Both the position numbers and the translations under genes were made by a program. Below, in pieces: positions 34,515 through 43,320 of a DNA stretch of 64,000 nt (position 1 is the stretch's first letter; each line of letters opens with the position of its first letter). The stretch is taken from assembly GCF_030291135.1 (NCBI RefSeq), contig NZ_CP127409.1, positions 2,232,001 through 2,296,000 of the forward strand, in the 5' to 3' direction. Below the pieces are notes generated by a model, which saw nothing but the letters and a program-made list of their open reading frames with translations, searched no databases and had not been told where the DNA came from. This DNA is from Rhodanobacter thiooxydans. GTDB taxonomy: Bacteria > Pseudomonadota > Gammaproteobacteria > Xanthomonadales > Rhodanobacteraceae.

Positions 34515-35294
34515 TCAGGCCAGGCAGACCTCCAGCATCCGGCCGATCAGCTCCTGTACCGCAGGTGCTTGCGCCTCGTCGTACGCGAAGCTTTCCTCGT
34601 CCATGTAATTGAGCTGCGCCAGTTCCAGTTGTATCGCCTGCACGCCGGTCGCGGGCGTGCCGTAATGACGCGTGATGTAGCCGCCCTTGAAGCGGCCGTT
34701 GACGGCGAAGCTGAAACGCGACTGCGACTCCAGGCAAGCCTGCAAGCGGGCCTGCAGCGCCGGGGTGCAGCTTGCCCCAGCCGCCGTGCCGAGATTGAAA
34801 TCCGGCAGCCGCCCCTCGAACAGCATGGGCACCCAGCTGCGGATCGAATGCCCCTCCCACAACACCGCCTGGCCATGCTCCGCACACAGCCGCGCAAGTT
34901 CCTGCGCGATGGCCTCGTGGTAGGGCCGCCAGGCATCGTTTATCCGCCGTTGGATTTCGGCTTCATCCGGCTGATGGCCATCCCGGTACAGGGGCTTCCC
35001 ATCGAAGCCGATCAGTGGCACCAGGCCGGTCTCGCGCTGCCCCGGATACAGCGCATGGCCATCGGCGGGGCGGTTCAGGTCGATGACATAGCGCGACGCC
35101 GCCGGCTTCAGCACGCTGGCGCCCAGCGCCCGGGCCAGCGGCTCGTACAGCCGGGCCACGTGCCAGTCGGTGTCCGGCGCGCGGCGCGCGGCCGGATGCA
35201 TCCGTGCGGCGATGCCATCAGGGATGAAACTGCCATCGTGCGGCAGGCTGATCAACAGCGGCGCACGGCCGCGCTGCAAGGTGAACGTGGTCAT
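34515..35294 (-). CDS. hutG: N-formylglutamate deformylase
   Basis: A 259-residue amidohydrolase of the N-formylglutamate amidohydrolase family, last step of one histidine degradation route. Blocks include Pro-Leu-Leu-Ile-Ser-Leu-Pro-His-Asp-Gly near residue 15, Asp-Thr-Asp-Trp-His-Val near residue 40, Tyr-Val-Ile-Asp-Leu-Asn-Arg near 70 and Glu-Gly-His-Ser-Ile-Arg-Ser near 145. No other hut gene is adjacent. Start at Met-Thr-Thr-Phe-Thr-Leu; a longer in-frame reading adds 30 residues with no family match. Confidence 0.92.
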   Translation of the reverse strand: MTTFTLQRGRAPLLISLPHDGSFIPDGIAARMHPAARRAPDTDWHVARLYEPLARALGASVLKPAASRYVIDLNRPADGHALYPGQRETGLVPLIGFDGKPLYRDGHQPDEAEIQRRINDAWRPYHEAIAQELARLCAEHGQAVLWEGHSIRSWVPMLFEGRLPDFNLGTAAGASCTPALQARLQACLESQSRFSFAVNGRFKGGYITRHYGTPATGVQAIQLELAQLNYMDEESFAYDEAQAPAVQELIGRMLEVCLA

Positions 35295-35405
35295 CGGCAC
35301 ATTGTAGCCAGTCCATCGACCCACTCCTTTCGTCGGGCGCGGGCGGAGCTTGCCTGCCGCGGTCTGCGCAGGCACGCTAGCCATGAATCATCCAGGGGAT
35401 TGTGC

Positions 35406-36755
35406 ATGCCGGCCAGAGTGCTTTTCCGAGTGATTTCCGTGGCGCTTTGCATGGCCGCGCCCCTGGCCTCGTCGGCGCTGGCGCAGGATTTCAGCCCTGC
35501 CGCCATCGAGATGTTCCATGCGCTGCGGCAGCAGCCCAACGACCTGGCCCGCTATGTCTTCCTGGTCAAGACCGTGCAGGAGCTTCCCGCCGCCGACCGG
35601 CCGCTCGGGATGCAGATGTTCGCCTCGGTCGAGAACGAACTGGGCCTTTACAACGAGGCGCTGCGCGACTTCCCGTTGAAGAGCCACGTGGCCGTGGACA
35701 TGACCATCCCCACGGCGACACAGTGGAAAGCCGCCGATGCCGTCGACGTCATCGCCCGACAGGCTGCCGACCGCCGCATCGCGCTGATCAACGAGGCGCA
35801 CCACGACGCCCACACCCGGCAGCTCACGCTGGCCCTGCTGCCTCGCCTGCGCGCGCTCGGATTCGACCATTTCGCGGCCGAGGCGTTGCTCGACAAGGAT
35901 GCCAGCCTGATGAGCCGGGGTTATCCGATCACGACCAGCGGCAGCGAATACCTGCACGAACCCTCGTACGGCGAGATCGTGCGCACGGCGATCAAGCTGG
36001 GCTTCAAGGTCGTGTCCTACGACGTGGGCAGCCGCACCTCGCAGGAACGTGAAACCGGACAGGCCAGGAACCTGTATCGGAAAGTATTCGCCAGGACCCC
36101 TGACGCGCGGCTGTTCGTGCACGCCGGCTATGCGCACATCGACAAGGCCAGGGGACGCCTGGGCAACGCCGCGCCGATGGCCATGCAATTGCAGCAGCTG
36201 ACCGGCATCGAGCCGCTGTCGATCGATCAGACCCAGTTCCGCGAACAGATCCCCGGCGAACCGGACGCCTACACGAAGCTGGTCAGGAGCTTTCCTGCCA
36301 GGGGCCCCTTCGTCCTGCTGGATCGCGCCACCGGCAAGCCATGGAGCGCCCATCCGGAGCAGTACGACATCAACGTGTTGCTGCCACCCGCCGCCGGCCA
36401 GCGCGCCGTCGAGAGTGGTTATACCCAGCCATCGACAATCGTGCACGACACGGTCCGGAACCAGTCCATGCTGGCCCATTCCGTCAACACGCAACGCCCG
36501 GAATGGCTCACCCTGCACGACGAGCGCCGCCCGTACACGATCAGCACGACACTGTGCCGGGTCACCTCGCCTTGTGTCGTCGACGCCCACTACCTTGACG
36601 AAGGCGAGAACGCCATCGCCGCCGATCGCTACGCCTTCATGCAGGGCGACACCACGAGCAAGCTGTATCTGCGGCCCGGCCGTTATCGTTTGCGCGCATG
36701 GGACATTCGCGGCAAAACCCTCTCCGAGCAGGTCATCACGGTCAACCCGCGTTAG
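35406..36755 (+). CDS. Exported protein of unknown function, tandem paralogue 1
   Basis: A 449-residue protein with a signal peptide (Ala-Pro-Leu-Ala-Ser-Ser-Ala-Leu-Ala, cut near residue 27). Residues 100-260 hold Ile-Asn-Glu-Ala-His-His-Asp-Ala-His-Thr-Arg, Phe-Ala-Ala-Glu-Ala-Leu, Ser-Gly-Ser-Glu-Tyr-Leu-His-Glu-Pro and Leu-Phe-Val-His-Ala-Gly-Tyr-Ala-His. The Glu-His and Gly-x-x-His spacing recalls the EreA/ChaN/TraB-type hydrolase or haem-binding fold, but this is a weak resemblance. The C-terminal domain (about 290-449) is beta-rich and ends in Leu-Arg-Pro-Gly-Arg-Tyr-Arg-Leu-Arg. The neighbour at 36850 is a clear paralogue. I do not recognise a named family. Confidence 0.85.
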   Translation: MPARVLFRVISVALCMAAPLASSALAQDFSPAAIEMFHALRQQPNDLARYVFLVKTVQELPAADRPLGMQMFASVENELGLYNEALRDFPLKSHVAVDMTIPTATQWKAADAVDVIARQAADRRIALINEAHHDAHTRQLTLALLPRLRALGFDHFAAEALLDKDASLMSRGYPITTSGSEYLHEPSYGEIVRTAIKLGFKVVSYDVGSRTSQERETGQARNLYRKVFARTPDARLFVHAGYAHIDKARGRLGNAAPMAMQLQQLTGIEPLSIDQTQFREQIPGEPDAYTKLVRSFPARGPFVLLDRATGKPWSAHPEQYDINVLLPPAAGQRAVESGYTQPSTIVHDTVRNQSMLAHSVNTQRPEWLTLHDERRPYTISTTLCRVTSPCVVDAHYLDEGENAIAADRYAFMQGDTTSKLYLRPGRYRLRAWDIRGKTLSEQVITVNPR

Positions 36756-36849
36756 AGCCTGAGCATGCTCTCCGGCTGCCCCGCGTCGCGATCGCACGGC
36801 TTGCGTGGAACCCCGGGGAAATCTAGTCTGGATCCGGGTAACGCATCGC

Positions 36850-38307
36850 ATGGGAAAGATGATGCCTCAGCGCCTGTCTGTCGCCACATGGATCCTGCTG
36901 ACGCTCGCCGCTGTTTGCGCCGCAGCCCACGCCGCGCAGAAAAGGCCGCCGTCGGACCTGTTTGATGAATTGCAGCCGTTGACCGGGGAACTGGCCCGGT
37001 ACAACTACCTCATCGCGGCAATGCCCCGCTTGACCGGCAACGAGCGGATGCTCGCCCAGCAGCTGCTGGCATTCTGCGAAAACGAACTGGGGCTCTACAG
37101 CGAGGCGGTTCGCGATTTCCCGCTGCGCAACGACCTGCCAGAAGAACTGACTCCCCCGCGAGCCGACACTTGGCAGGCGGTGGACGGAGTCGACGCCATC
37201 GTCGCGCTGGCCCACAACCGGCGCATCGTGATGGTGAACGAGGCTCACCACGACGGACATACCCGCGAACTGACCCTGATGCTGCTCCCCCGCCTGCGTG
37301 CGGAAGGCTTCACGTACTTCGCCGCCGAAGCCCTCGACAGGCGGGATGTATCACTCACGAAACGCGGCTACCCGGTAGCCACCAGTGGCAGCGAATATCT
37401 CCATGAACCGCTGTATGGCGACATCGTGCGCGAAGCCATCCGGCTGGGCTACGTCATCGTGCCCTATGAAGCGGAGGACGCCACGCCGCAGGGGCGCGAG
37501 AACGGCCAGGCCCGAAACCTGTACGAGCAGGTCTTCGCCCGGGATCCCAAGGCGAAGCTTTTCGTGCATGCCGGCTACGCGCATGTCGACAAGCAGCGTG
37601 GCCGGATCGGCTCGACCAGACCGATGGCGATGCAATTGAGCAAGCTCAGCGGCATCGATCCCCTGTCGATCGACCAGACCGACGTCCGTGAAGAAAACCC
37701 CAGCAGCGAGGCCCTGGCGTATCACTCTTTCAGTCACGCCCTGCAGAAATTCGAGACGTTCACGCAAATGGCTCGGCGACGACCGGACCCGAAAGGCCCC
37801 GGTGACCTGCCTGCTCGCCCGGTGACCGATGTCTATGCCCGGATCGTCGCCACGTTCCACCCCAGCGGACCGATCGCGCTGCTGCGCATCGACAACCACG
37901 CGCCATGGAGCGCCAGGCCCGGCGTATACGACCTCAACATCATCCTCCCGCCGGCCAACCCGGCTCCTTCCGACTACACGCAAGGCCCGCTCTGGCTGTC
38001 CCCAAACGGCAAGAGGCTCGCCGTGCTGCCGCCCGCCAACGGCGGTCATCGGCCCAACTGGCTCGCCCTCGATGGCCAGCGTATCGCCGTGCCCATCGAC
38101 AGCGAAGCCTGCGCGAAGAAATTTCCGTGCCTGGTCGAGGCGCACTACGCCAATGAGTCCGCCGATGCCATTGCTGCCGATCGGTATCTGTTCCTGCAGG
38201 ACGCGAAGAACGTGCTCTACCTGCGCCCGGGCGCCTACCGGCTGCGCAGCATCGGTGCCGATAGGCAGGCCATGAGCGAACACGCCATCCAGGTCGGAGG
38301 CCACTGA
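36850..38307 (+). CDS. Exported protein of unknown function, tandem paralogue 2
   Basis: A 485-residue paralogue of the preceding protein, 94 bases downstream. It keeps Val-Asn-Glu-Ala-His-His-Asp-Gly-His-Thr-Arg-Glu-Leu, Phe-Ala-Ala-Glu-Ala-Leu, Thr-Ser-Gly-Ser-Glu-Tyr-Leu-His-Glu-Pro, Gly-Gln-Ala-Arg-Asn-Leu-Tyr and Phe-Val-His-Ala-Gly-Tyr-Ala-His-Val-Asp-Lys. A signal peptide ends Ala-Ala-His-Ala. A roughly 30-residue insertion (Phe-Ser-His-Ala-Leu-Gln-Lys-Phe-Glu ...) separates the two domains. The two C-terminal cysteines (Cys-Ala-Lys-Lys-Phe-Pro-Cys) match a Cys-Arg-Val-Thr-Ser-Pro-Cys in paralogue 1, suggesting a disulfide. ATGs at 36859 and 36862 are alternative starts. Confidence 0.85.
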   Translation: MGKMMPQRLSVATWILLTLAAVCAAAHAAQKRPPSDLFDELQPLTGELARYNYLIAAMPRLTGNERMLAQQLLAFCENELGLYSEAVRDFPLRNDLPEELTPPRADTWQAVDGVDAIVALAHNRRIVMVNEAHHDGHTRELTLMLLPRLRAEGFTYFAAEALDRRDVSLTKRGYPVATSGSEYLHEPLYGDIVREAIRLGYVIVPYEAEDATPQGRENGQARNLYEQVFARDPKAKLFVHAGYAHVDKQRGRIGSTRPMAMQLSKLSGIDPLSIDQTDVREENPSSEALAYHSFSHALQKFETFTQMARRRPDPKGPGDLPARPVTDVYARIVATFHPSGPIALLRIDNHAPWSARPGVYDLNIILPPANPAPSDYTQGPLWLSPNGKRLAVLPPANGGHRPNWLALDGQRIAVPIDSEACAKKFPCLVEAHYANESADAIAADRYLFLQDAKNVLYLRPGAYRLRSIGADRQAMSEHAIQVGGH

Positions 38308-38471
38308 CCGGCCCACTCGACGGTGCCGGTCAGGTCAAGCCTGAATTCCCTGCCCGGCAGGATCGATCCGGACAAACCCAGAAACCGAATTCAAAATGCT
38401 TAAGAATCAATTGATTTGCATGTGAATTATTGAATTGATAACCTCACCGCGTCGCCCGTCGAGGTTGTCTC

Positions 38472-39047
38472 GTGAGTCTGCAGCCCGCCGCTCCATCCGC
38501 CAGCTCGACCGCGCCCCCGCATCGCGCCCGGTTGATGTTGCCGATGCTTGTGGTGGTCATGCTGGCCGCCTGCTCCGGCAATCCGCACCGTCCCCAGTCC
38601 ACTTACAAATCGTCCCGCTCCGCCCTGGCCGACCTGCCGCCGCGCGCGCCCTCGGCGGCCAGTGCCAGCGAGGCGAACGACATCCTGTTCCGCGCGATCG
38701 GCCTGGTCGGCACGCCGTATCGCTGGGGCGGCAACACGCCCGCCGGCGGCTTCGACTGCAGCGGCCTGGTCGACTACATCTACCGCACCGCCGCCGGCAT
38801 CAGGCTGCCGCGCACCTCGCACGACATGGCCTCGATGGATGCCCGCAAGGTGCGCAGGATGACCCAGCTGGCCAGCGGCGACCTGGTGTTCTTCGACATT
38901 GGCGGCGCGATCAGCCACGTCGGCGTCTACGTCGGCAAGGGCCGCTTCGTGCACGCGCCGAACAGCGGCGGCACGGTGCGCCTGGACGATATCGACGGGC
39001 CGTACTGGGGCAACCATTTCGCCTATGGGAAGCGGGTGCTGGATTGA
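38472..39047 (+). CDS. NlpC/P60 family lipoprotein peptidase
   Basis: A 191-residue cell-wall hydrolase, GTG start. A lipobox Met-Leu-Ala-Ala-Cys ends near residue 34. The NlpC/P60 domain has Gly-Thr-Pro-Tyr-Arg-Trp-Gly-Gly, catalytic Cys in Gly-Phe-Asp-Cys-Ser-Gly-Leu-Val near residue 97, and His in Ile-Ser-His-Val-Gly-Val-Tyr near 151 with a third polar residue in Phe-Val-His-Ala-Pro. Such enzymes cut peptide stems of peptidoglycan (Spr/MepS type). The 160 bases upstream include an unusually AT-rich stretch (about 38375-38442), likely promoter. Confidence 0.92.
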   Translation: MSLQPAAPSASSTAPPHRARLMLPMLVVVMLAACSGNPHRPQSTYKSSRSALADLPPRAPSAASASEANDILFRAIGLVGTPYRWGGNTPAGGFDCSGLVDYIYRTAAGIRLPRTSHDMASMDARKVRRMTQLASGDLVFFDIGGAISHVGVYVGKGRFVHAPNSGGTVRLDDIDGPYWGNHFAYGKRVLD

Positions 39048-39164
39048 GCGTATTGAGTGGATGCAGAGAGGCCGGGCTTGAGGGAAGCCGGAGCCACCCT
39101 TCTCTCCCACACACAGGGATTCCCTGGCGGTCACAACTCTCCCTGAAAGAGGAGAGGGCAAACG

Positions 39165-39189
39165 AAAAACGGCGCCCGAAGACGCCGTT
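39165..39189 (-). terminator. Rho-independent terminator after slyD
   Basis: Stem AACGGCG (39168-39174) and CGCCGTT (39183-39189), followed on the minus strand by TTTTT. It lies 26 bases past the slyD stop. Confidence 0.75.
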
Positions 39190-39214
39190 CTTGCTTTGAC
39201 TCTTTATACGCTAC

Positions 39215-39700
39215 TCAGTGCTCCGCACTGCCTGGCGCGTGAGCGTGGCCGTGGGCGATCTCTTCCTCGGTGGCGTCGCGCACTTCGCCGAGGACCACGT
39301 CGAAGTGCAGCGTCTTGCCCGCCATCGGGTGGTTCAGGTCCACGTCGATCGCGCTCATGCCGACCTTGTGCACGGTCACCGCGCGCTGGCCGCCCTGCTT
39401 CAGCTGCAGCACGGTGGTCATGCCCGGCTTGAGCCGGTTGGCCTGCGGGAAGTACTTCTTCGACATGCGCTGGATCTGGCCTTCCTGGCGCTCGCCGTAA
39501 CCCTCGGCCGGCGCCACGTCCACGCTCAGCGTTTCGCCGGCCTCGTGGCCTTCCAGCGCCGTTTCCAGACCCGGGATCAGCTGGCCGTGGCCGAGCAGGA
39601 TCCACAGCTGCTCGTCGCGATCGTGCGAGCTCTCAACCTTTTCGCCATCCACCGTCAGCGTGTAGTGGATTGCGATGACCTTGTCCTTGCCAGCCTTCAT
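39215..39700 (-). CDS. slyD: FKBP-type peptidyl-prolyl isomerase SlyD
   Basis: A 161-residue cis-trans prolyl isomerase and chaperone. It has Ile-Ala-Ile-His-Tyr-Thr-Leu, Leu-Gly-His-Gly-Gln-Leu-Ile-Pro-Gly-Leu-Glu and the insert-in-flap with Tyr-Gly-Glu-Arg. The end is Asp-Leu-Asn-His-Pro-Met-Ala-Gly-Lys-Thr-Leu. The C-terminal His-rich tail (His-Gly-His-Ala-His) is much shorter than in E. coli, so nickel binding may be weaker. Start chosen at Met-Lys-Ala-Gly-Lys-Asp. Confidence 0.94.
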   Translation of the reverse strand: MKAGKDKVIAIHYTLTVDGEKVESSHDRDEQLWILLGHGQLIPGLETALEGHEAGETLSVDVAPAEGYGERQEGQIQRMSKKYFPQANRLKPGMTTVLQLKQGGQRAVTVHKVGMSAIDVDLNHPMAGKTLHFDVVLGEVRDATEEEIAHGHAHAPGSAEH

Positions 39701-39753
39701 TGCCTGTCTCGTCGATGGGATCAAACGGGGGATTCTAGCAGTAGCCCGGCGCG

Positions 39754-40986
39754 TCAGGACTCGCGATGGCCAAAGCCCACGCCGCGCGCCTCCGGCCCCA
39801 GCCACAGCAGCAAGGCCAGCAACAGCGCCACCAGCGCCATCCACAGCGCCATCGCGAAGGCGAAATCGCCACCATGCCGCTGCGCCAGCCAGGTCTGCGC
39901 GGTGGCGGTGACCGCCGCCAGCAGGTTGCCCATCTGGTAGGCGAACCCGGGCAAGGTGCCGCGCACCGCGGCCGGCGACAACTCGTTCAGATGGCTCGGC
40001 ACCACGCCCCAGGCGCCCTGCACCATCACCTGGATCAGGAAGGCGCCCAGGCCCAGCAGGATCAGCGAGCCGCCGTACATCCACAGCGGAATCACCGGGA
40101 TCGCCAGCAGCGCGGCGATCATCATCGCCTTGCGCCGGCCGATCCGCTCCGACAAGGCGCCGAAATACAGGCCGCCCGCCAGCGCGCCGAGATTGAGCAG
40201 CGCCACCAGCACGAAGGCCGTGGTCGAGCCGGTGGGCAGGTGCAGGTTCACCTCCTCGAAGGTGTGGTACATGTCCTGCGAGCCGTGGCTGAACATGTTG
40301 AACGCCATCATCAGCAGCATCAGGTAGATGGCCAGCTTCCAGTGTCCGCGCATGGCCTCGAACAGGCCCGGCCGCTGCGCTGCCTGCGCGCCTTCCTGCC
40401 AGACCGCCGACTCCGGCACCTTGCGCCGGATGTACAGCACCAGCAGCGCCGGGATCGCGCCGACCACGAACAGGCCGCGCCAGCCGATGTGGTCGACCAG
40501 CAGCCAGTTGGCCAGCGCGGCGAGGAAAAAGCCGCACGGATAACCGCTCTGCAGCAGGCCCGACACCGCGCCACGGGCCTTCGCCGGTATCGACTCCATC
40601 GCCAGCGACGCGCCGATGCCCCATTCGCCGCCCATCGCCACGCCGAACAGGAAACGCAGCACCAGCAACGCGGTCAGCGACGAGGCGAAGGCTGTGGCGA
40701 ATTCGAACAACGAGAACAGGACCACGTCCAGCATCAGGATCGGCCGCCGCCCGAAGCGATCGGCCAGCCGCCCGAACAGCAGCGCACCCAGCGGCCGCGC
40801 CGCCAGGGTCAGGAACAGCGCGTAGGTGACCTGCGCCGTACCCACCTCGAACTCCTTCGCCACCGTGACGATGACGAAGGTCAGCAGGAAATAATCGAAC
40901 GCATCCAGTGTCCAGCCCAGGAAACTCGCCAGCACCGTGTGCCGCTGGGTGGTATCGAGTTCACGCAAGGGTGCAAGCAGCGACAT
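39754..40986 (-). CDS. MFS transporter (sialate/lactate-type proton symporter family)
   Basis: A 410-residue carrier with 12 predicted transmembrane segments. The MFS loop signatures are Gly-Arg-Leu-Ala-Asp-Arg-Phe-Gly-Arg-Arg-Pro between helices 2 and 3 and Gly-Ala-Leu-Ser-Glu-Arg-Ile-Gly-Arg-Arg between 8 and 9. The Gly-Gly-Glu-Trp-Gly-Ile-Gly-Ala-Ser block and N-terminal Leu-Gly-Trp-Thr-Leu-Asp-Ala-Phe-Asp-Tyr are seen in carboxylate and sialate symporters. The substrate cannot be fixed. Start at Met-Ser-Leu-Leu-Ala-Pro, with GAGAGG upstream. Transcribed toward slyD. Confidence 0.9.
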   Translation of the reverse strand: MSLLAPLRELDTTQRHTVLASFLGWTLDAFDYFLLTFVIVTVAKEFEVGTAQVTYALFLTLAARPLGALLFGRLADRFGRRPILMLDVVLFSLFEFATAFASSLTALLVLRFLFGVAMGGEWGIGASLAMESIPAKARGAVSGLLQSGYPCGFFLAALANWLLVDHIGWRGLFVVGAIPALLVLYIRRKVPESAVWQEGAQAAQRPGLFEAMRGHWKLAIYLMLLMMAFNMFSHGSQDMYHTFEEVNLHLPTGSTTAFVLVALLNLGALAGGLYFGALSERIGRRKAMMIAALLAIPVIPLWMYGGSLILLGLGAFLIQVMVQGAWGVVPSHLNELSPAAVRGTLPGFAYQMGNLLAAVTATAQTWLAQRHGGDFAFAMALWMALVALLLALLLWLGPEARGVGFGHRES

Positions 40987-41092
40987 CGGCCTCTCCTCGA
41001 ACGGGACGTCGCGCACAGGGTGCGCCGGCGACGATGGTACCCGAGCACCCGATGGCCTAGGCTGCCACCATTGCCGAAAAACCGGGATCCGG

Positions 41093-41749
41093 ATGGACCG
41101 CCGCAGCCGCCAGCGCATCGCCCGTCTGTACGACAACCACCTGCAGCGCGGCTACGTCAGGTGCAAGCTGGCCCGCGACCCGGTCTATGCGGCTGCGGCC
41201 GCGCTGGTTGCCGACACGACGCTGCCCCTGCTGGACATCGGCTGCGGCATCGGCCTGCTCGGCTTGTATCTGCACACGCTCGGCCAGGCCCGACCCTACC
41301 TCGGCGTGGATCACGACGCGCGCAAGATCGCCGCCGGGCAACAGGCCGTGCAGCGCGCCGGACTCGGTGCGCTGATGAGCCTGCGGCATGCCGACGTGGC
41401 CGAGCTGCCGCCGACGCACGGCCACGTCGCGCTGCTCGACGTGCTGCACTACCTGCCCGCCGAACGCCAGCCCATCCTGCTGCGGGAAGCCGCCCGGCAC
41501 CTGGCGCCCGATGGCTGCCTGATCATCCGCAACGTGCTGCGCGAGCCGAACTGGCGCTTCCATGCCACCCGCGTCGAGGAGTTCTTCCTGCGCACCTCCG
41601 GCTGGATTCCCGGCGGCGCGCAGCACTATCCGGGCGCCGGCGAAGTACGCGCGCCACTGGAAGACGCCGGGCTCGAGGTGCACATCGAACCGCTGCGCGG
41701 GCGCACGCCGTTCAACAGTTACCTGATCGTGGCGCGGCCGCATCGCTGA
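41093..41749 (+). CDS. Class I SAM-dependent methyltransferase
   Basis: A 218-residue methyltransferase with SAM motif I Leu-Leu-Asp-Ile-Gly-Cys-Gly-Ile-Gly-Leu-Leu-Gly near residue 46, acidic Gly-Val-Asp-His-Asp near 70 and the post-II block Leu-Leu-Asp-Val-Leu-His-Tyr-Leu-Pro. The C-terminal Thr-Pro-Phe-Asn-Ser-Tyr-Leu-Ile-Val-Ala is typical of small lone methyltransferases. The substrate is unknown. It is transcribed divergently from the MFS gene and precedes rhlE. Confidence 0.85.
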   Translation: MDRRSRQRIARLYDNHLQRGYVRCKLARDPVYAAAAALVADTTLPLLDIGCGIGLLGLYLHTLGQARPYLGVDHDARKIAAGQQAVQRAGLGALMSLRHADVAELPPTHGHVALLDVLHYLPAERQPILLREAARHLAPDGCLIIRNVLREPNWRFHATRVEEFFLRTSGWIPGGAQHYPGAGEVRAPLEDAGLEVHIEPLRGRTPFNSYLIVARPHR

Positions 41750-41802
41750 GGCGGCCACGGCATGCCGTTCAGCCTGATCGCACGCGGCGATGACGAATCG
41801 GC

Positions 41803-41908
41803 TATACTCGACAGCGCACCCGTTGCCACGGGTGCTGCGACGCACCGTCGCCCCCTTCCCCTTAGTCTGCAACACGGTATGAACACTCCGGGTTGCTCAG
41901 GAGTGTTC
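41803..41908 (+). promoter_or_regulatory. rhlE promoter -10 and structured 5' leader
   Basis: A -10-like TATACT (41803-41808) would start RNA near 41815. Hairpin 1 is CACCCGT/ACGGGTG (41817-41834). Hairpin 2 is a perfect 9-base stem GAACACTCC (41881-41889) with GGAGTGTTC (41900-41908), ending one base before the rhlE ATG and containing its AGGAG. A clear -35 is missing. Confidence 0.6.
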
Positions 41909-41920
41909 CATGTCTTTTGA
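41879..41920 (+). CDS. Putative 13-residue upstream ORF overlapping rhlE start
   Basis: ATG at 41879 opens [13 protein letters not shown] and stops at 41918-41920, 8 bases inside rhlE in another frame. Its first codons form the left arm of hairpin 2, so ribosomes translating it would melt the stem that hides the rhlE ribosome site. No clear Shine-Dalgarno precedes it, so it is only a candidate. Confidence 0.35.
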   Translation: MNTPGCSGVFHVF

Positions 41921-43238
41921 TTCGCTGGGCCTTGCGCCCGCGTTGCTGCGTGCGCTTGCCGATTACGGCTACACCCAGCCCACCCCGATCCAGGCCGCCG
42001 CGATCCCGCCCGCACTGGAAGGCCACGACCTGCTCGCCGCTGCCCAGACCGGCACCGGCAAGACCGCCGCGTTCGCGCTGCCGCTGCTGCAGAAGCTGTC
42101 GACCAGCGGCCAGACCATGACCCGCCGCCCGCGCGCACTGATCCTCACCCCGACCCGTGAGCTGGCCGCGCAGATCCACGAGAACATGCGCGACTACGGC
42201 AAGCACATCCAGGTCAGCGCCACCACCATCTTCGGCGGCGTCGGCATGGGCCCGCAGATCAACGCACTGCGCCGCGGCGTGGATATCGTCATCGCCACCC
42301 CCGGCCGCCTGATCGACCACATGCAGCAACGCACGCTGGACCTGTCCGCGGTGGAGACGCTGGTGCTGGACGAAGCCGACCGCATGCTCGACATGGGCTT
42401 CCTGCCGGCGCTGAAGCGCATCCTGCAGTCGGTGCCGAAGAAGCGCCAGACCCTGCTGTTCTCGGCCACCTTCGCGCCGGCGATCAAGACGCTGGCGATG
42501 GACTTCATGCACAACCCGCGCGAGATCTCGGTCTCGGCGCCGAACACCGTCACCACCCTGGTCAGCCATCAGGTGCATCCGGTCGACGCCTCGCGCAAGC
42601 GCGACCTGCTGCTGCACGTGCTGTCGGCCGACAGCCGCCGCCAGAGCCTGGTGTTCAGCCGAACCAAGCACGGCGCCGACAAACTGGTCACCTTCCTGAA
42701 TGCGTCCGGTCTGCGCAGCGCGGCGATCCACGGCAACAAGAGCCAGAACGCGCGCACCCGCGCCCTCGCCGACTTCAAATCCGGCCGCGTCACCGTGCTG
42801 GTCGCCACCGACATCGCCGCCCGCGGCATTGACATCGAGCAGCTGCCGATCGTGATCAACTTCGACCTGCCGTCGGTCGCCGAGGATTACGTGCACCGCA
42901 TCGGCCGCACCGGCCGTGCCGGCATGGAAGGCCTCGCGCTGTCCCTGGTCAGCCATGACGAAAGCGGTCTGCTGCACGACATCCGCAAGCTGCTGAAGCA
43001 GGACATCGCGATCACGCCGGTGGCCGGCTACGAGCCGTCCACGCCGCTGCGGCTGGATGCCGGGGCACCGCGCCCGAAGCAGGGCGGTGGCGGCCAGCGC
43101 CAGCAGCAGCGCGCACCGCGTCAGGGCAAGCCCGCCGGCGCGGCGCGACCCAATGGCTATGCGCCGCAGGGTCGCGGCGAACACGCTGCCGGCAACCAGC
43201 GCCGCCGCTCGAGCCATCGTCCGGCCGCCAAGGCCTGA
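41910..43238 (+). CDS. rhlE: DEAD-box RNA helicase RhlE
   Basis: A 442-residue helicase with all core motifs: Q motif Pro-Thr-Pro-Ile-Gln, Walker A [17 protein letters not shown] near residue 155, Ser-Ala-Thr and [14 protein letters not shown] at the start, Arg-Met-Leu-Asp-Met-Gly-Phe and a basic Gln/Gly/Arg-rich tail fit RhlE, used in rRNA maturation and RNA decay. Its Shine-Dalgarno lies within a hairpin and an upstream ORF overlaps the start, suggesting translational control. Confidence 0.93.
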   Translation: MSFDSLGLAPALLRALADYGYTQPTPIQAAAIPPALEGHDLLAAAQTGTGKTAAFALPLLQKLSTSGQTMTRRPRALILTPTRELAAQIHENMRDYGKHIQVSATTIFGGVGMGPQINALRRGVDIVIATPGRLIDHMQQRTLDLSAVETLVLDEADRMLDMGFLPALKRILQSVPKKRQTLLFSATFAPAIKTLAMDFMHNPREISVSAPNTVTTLVSHQVHPVDASRKRDLLLHVLSADSRRQSLVFSRTKHGADKLVTFLNASGLRSAAIHGNKSQNARTRALADFKSGRVTVLVATDIAARGIDIEQLPIVINFDLPSVAEDYVHRIGRTGRAGMEGLALSLVSHDESGLLHDIRKLLKQDIAITPVAGYEPSTPLRLDAGAPRPKQGGGGQRQQQRAPRQGKPAGAARPNGYAPQGRGEHAAGNQRRRSSHRPAAKA

Positions 43239-43260
43239 GCGATTGCTTGAATGACACCGG

Positions 43261-43286
43261 ATGTGGCGGCCCTCAGGCCGCCACAT
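43261..43286. terminator. Perfect hairpin between rhlE and the GNAT gene
   Basis: An 11-base stem ATGTGGCGGCC (43261-43271) and GGCCGCCACAT (43276-43286), loop CTCA. It lies between convergent genes and could end both, though neither side has a T-run. Confidence 0.5.
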
Positions 43287-43320
43287 TCGTATGGGGTCGG
43301 AGTGACGCGATCCGGAACGT

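Noticed and set aside
39766..41793. A 675-codon plus-strand frame opposite the MFS gene and across the methyltransferase
   Set aside because: Gln/Arg/His-rich low-complexity product, out of frame with the real methyltransferase, no family features.
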